A stretch of DNA of 7,559 bases from Bacteroidota bacterium (lineage in GTDB: Bacteria > Bacteroidota > Bacteroidia > Chitinophagales > LD1): the NCBI GenBank assembly GCA_003165135.1, contig PLSN01000389.1, forward strand, positions 1-7,559. Direction: 5' to 3'. The notes beneath the pieces were generated by a model. The model saw only the letters and a list, made by a program, of their open reading frames with translations. It ran no database searches and had not been told where the DNA came from. The translations under genes were made by a program, and so were the position numbers. Of this stretch, positions 6,108 to 7,559 are shown piece after piece (the first letter of the stretch is position 1; each line of letters opens with the position of its first letter).

Positions 6108-6704
6108 GTGATAAAAGGTTTTCGGATTTTCCTGTTTTGCATTATCGTTCTTCCTCTCAGCAGTTGCCATGGGGATTATACCCCCAAGCCAAAGGCTTAT
6201 CCCCGCGTGATATTTCCTGAAAGAAAGTATAACTCCTATGATCCTGAGGCATGCCCGTTTAAATTTGACAAACCTGTGTATGCTATCGTGCAGAAGGACA
6301 CTTCTTTCTTTGGACAGCGACCTGTAGAACCATGCTGGTTGAATATTGTATTTCCTGATTTCAACGGCACGATCAACCTAACATATAAAGAGATCAATAA
6401 GACAATGACACTGGACAAGCTGCTCGACGATGCACATAAACTTTCCTTCAAACATGATAAGAAAGCAAACTACATTGATGAAAGCCTGATCGTAAACAAA
6501 CACGGAGTAAGTGGTATCTTCTATAATGTAGGAGGCGACGCAGCTACCAATATCCAGTTCTTTCTGACAGACAGCACCAAGAATTTCATACGCGGTTCGC
6601 TTTATTTCTACAATGAGCCAAATACCGACTCGATGGCTCCCGTTCTGGCATTTATCCGTCAGGACATAGATACTATTCTGAATAGTTTTGAGTGGAAGAA
6701 ATAA
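6108..6704 (+). CDS. gldD: Gliding motility lipoprotein GldD
   Basis: Lipoprotein required for gliding in Flavobacterium johnsoniae and kept in many non-gliding Bacteroidota; its biochemical role is not known to me. The 198 residues start with a lipoprotein signal peptide: MIKGFRIFLFCIIVLPLSSC, with Cys20 lipidated (LSSC lipobox). The mature part carries family-typical strings: YPRVIFPERKYNSYDPEACP (31-50), the FDKPVYAIV segment, PCWLNIVFPDFNGTINLTYK (74-93), and near the end IQFFLTDSTKNFIRGSLYFY (149-168), followed by APVLAFIRQDIDTILNSFEW (177-196). The start is GTG at 6108, needed because it precedes the whole signal peptide; the first in-frame ATG lies after the lipobox region. It is 22 nt after the toxin stop, with no clear promoter between, so it may depend on readthrough from gldE or from the toxin-antitoxin promoter. 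Confidence 0.92.
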   Translation: MIKGFRIFLFCIIVLPLSSCHGDYTPKPKAYPRVIFPERKYNSYDPEACPFKFDKPVYAIVQKDTSFFGQRPVEPCWLNIVFPDFNGTINLTYKEINKTMTLDKLLDDAHKLSFKHDKKANYIDESLIVNKHGVSGIFYNVGGDAATNIQFFLTDSTKNFIRGSLYFYNEPNTDSMAPVLAFIRQDIDTILNSFEWKK

Positions 6705-6708
6705 AAGA

Positions 6709-6736
6709 GTTGCCTGTTGACGGTTGGCTGTTGGCA
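6709..6736. repeat. Four imperfect 7-bp tandem units between gldD and the hydrolase gene
   Basis: Units GTTGCCT (6709-6715), GTTGACG (6716-6722), GTTGGCT (6723-6729) and GTTGGCA (6730-6736) share GTTG plus a variable tail. They begin 5 nt after the gldD stop and end 16 nt before the next ATG. From memory, GTTGGCT-type arrays recur between genes in many Bacteroidota. No terminator or promoter is evident in this 48-bp gap. Confidence 0.75.
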
Positions 6737-6752
6737 GGAATACAAAAGTAAT

Positions 6753-7559
6753 ATGAGAAAAGTTTTAGTTGTTGCAGTTTGCATTTCTTTTGTTTTATGT
6801 TCCTGCCTGCTCGGACGAACTATAGTGTATAATGACCCAGGGATGGAAGATTACAAGATACTTCCCTACTCTCATGTCAAGGCGACCAATTATCAGCCGC
6901 TGCCCGAGTCATCAAGATACAATACGTTCAAACTGCCTGACTCATTATGGCAGGAGCTGCAGCAGACTCAGACGATCGCCTTTTTGATTTTCCAACATGA
7001 CAGTCTCATCTATGAATGGTATGCCAAGGGCTACTCTGACAGCAGCCATACCAATCCTTTTTCTGTGACCAAATCCATCACGTCTATCCTCACCGGCATC
7101 GCACTGAAAGAAGGCAAAATAAAAAACCTCGATGAGCCTGTCGGCAATTATTACGAACCATATAAAAGGGCTGACCTGAGTGGCATCACGCTGAAGCACC
7201 TGCTTACCATGTCATCAGGCCTCAACTATCACGATGATCTCAATCCCGTCGGGCAATTGGCACATCTATATTATGGGCGAGACCTGCCTAAGTTTGTCAA
7301 TACTCTGAAAAAAGAAAAAGAACCTGGCTATGAATTCAGGTATAAGAATGCGGATCCTGAGATACTAGGCATCGCACTACGGAATGCCGTCGGCATGTCG
7401 ATCACAGACTATGCTACAGATAAACTCTGGGGACCAATCGGAGCAGCGCATGATGCCTACTGGCTCACCGATCATAAAGGCGGCATGGAGAAAACCTATT
7501 GCTGCTTTCATACCGATGCACGGGATATAGCTCGTATAGCGCTGCTCTATGAGCATATG
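6753..7559 (+). CDS. Serine hydrolase, beta-lactamase/class C-like family (partial, 3' end outside window)
   Basis: Reading from the ATG at 6753 gives 269 open codons to the last base without a stop, so the C-terminus is missing. The N-terminus is a membrane-targeting segment, MRKVLVVAVCISFVLCSCLL, either a lipoprotein signal (Cys18, LCSC) or a single anchor, placing the enzyme outside the cytoplasm. The serine beta-lactamase fold shows the catalytic SVTK (Ser104, Lys107), then LKHLLTMSSGLNY (147-159), and YKN (197-199) as the Tyr-x-Asn motif. WLTDHKGGMEKTYCCFHTDA (237-256), followed by RDIARIALLY, is the conserved segment of the family of 6-aminohexanoate-dimer hydrolase-like and other serine hydrolases. 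The substrate cannot be told; an esterase, amidase or D-peptidase is possible, and antibiotic resistance is not implied. It follows gldD by 48 nt; the YNDPGMEDYKILP stretch (26-38) recalls related Bacteroidota proteins. Confidence 0.9.
   Translation, partial: MRKVLVVAVCISFVLCSCLLGRTIVYNDPGMEDYKILPYSHVKATNYQPLPESSRYNTFKLPDSLWQELQQTQTIAFLIFQHDSLIYEWYAKGYSDSSHTNPFSVTKSITSILTGIALKEGKIKNLDEPVGNYYEPYKRADLSGITLKHLLTMSSGLNYHDDLNPVGQLAHLYYGRDLPKFVNTLKKEKEPGYEFRYKNADPEILGIALRNAVGMSITDYATDKLWGPIGAAHDAYWLTDHKGGMEKTYCCFHTDARDIARIALLYEHM

Noticed and set aside
4185..6704. gldE and gldD as proof of a gliding organism
   Set aside because: Both occur in non-gliding Bacteroidota, and no other gld or spr genes are in the window.
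6753..7559. Antibiotic-resistance beta-lactamase
   Set aside because: The motifs (SVTK, YKN, HKGG region) fit the wide serine hydrolase family; nothing points to antibiotic hydrolysis.

Overview
The window looks like a chromosomal segment of a Bacteroidota bacterium. Three things point there. The block mutY-ssb-gldE-gldD is a gene order I know from this phylum, and GldD and GldE are Bacteroidota proteins. The gene starts mostly lack a Shine-Dalgarno sequence, and two intergenic sites resemble the phylum's promoter form (TTTG, about 19 nt, TAnnTTTG). The lipoproteins have SC-type lipoboxes, one followed by KKD. A family cannot be fixed from this window; Chitinophagales or Sphingobacteriales is a guess.

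Layout. At the left edge a short lipoprotein gene of unknown function is read leftwards and leaves the window. A 164-bp divergent spacer holding a 15-bp duplication separates it from a run of nine genes, all on the + strand: rlmD (23S rRNA uracil methyltransferase), a pentapeptide-repeat protein, mutY (adenine glycosylase), ssb, gldE (CBS/CorC membrane protein), a RelB/RelE-like antitoxin-toxin pair, gldD (lipoprotein), and a serine hydrolase of the beta-lactamase fold that runs off the right edge. No gene-free stretch exceeds about 165 bp.

How the genes relate. RlmD modifies ribosomal RNA; MutY and SSB serve DNA repair and replication. GldE and GldD are linked to gliding motility and the envelope in Flavobacterium, but they also occur in non-gliding relatives. 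The toxin-antitoxin pair sits between gldE and gldD, is clearly more AT-rich than gldE (about 34% against about 58% GC in the lines I counted by hand), and looks like a later insertion. Candidate promoters lie in the 3' end of mutY (for ssb) and just before gldE, so the row may be several overlapping transcription units.

Nothing here is clearly a new system. The points most worth checking are the toxin-antitoxin insertion, a probable TTG start for gldE, a Qnr/McbG-like pentapeptide protein with one register shift, and a different short repeat in each of four gene junctions, one of which encodes the end of RlmD.
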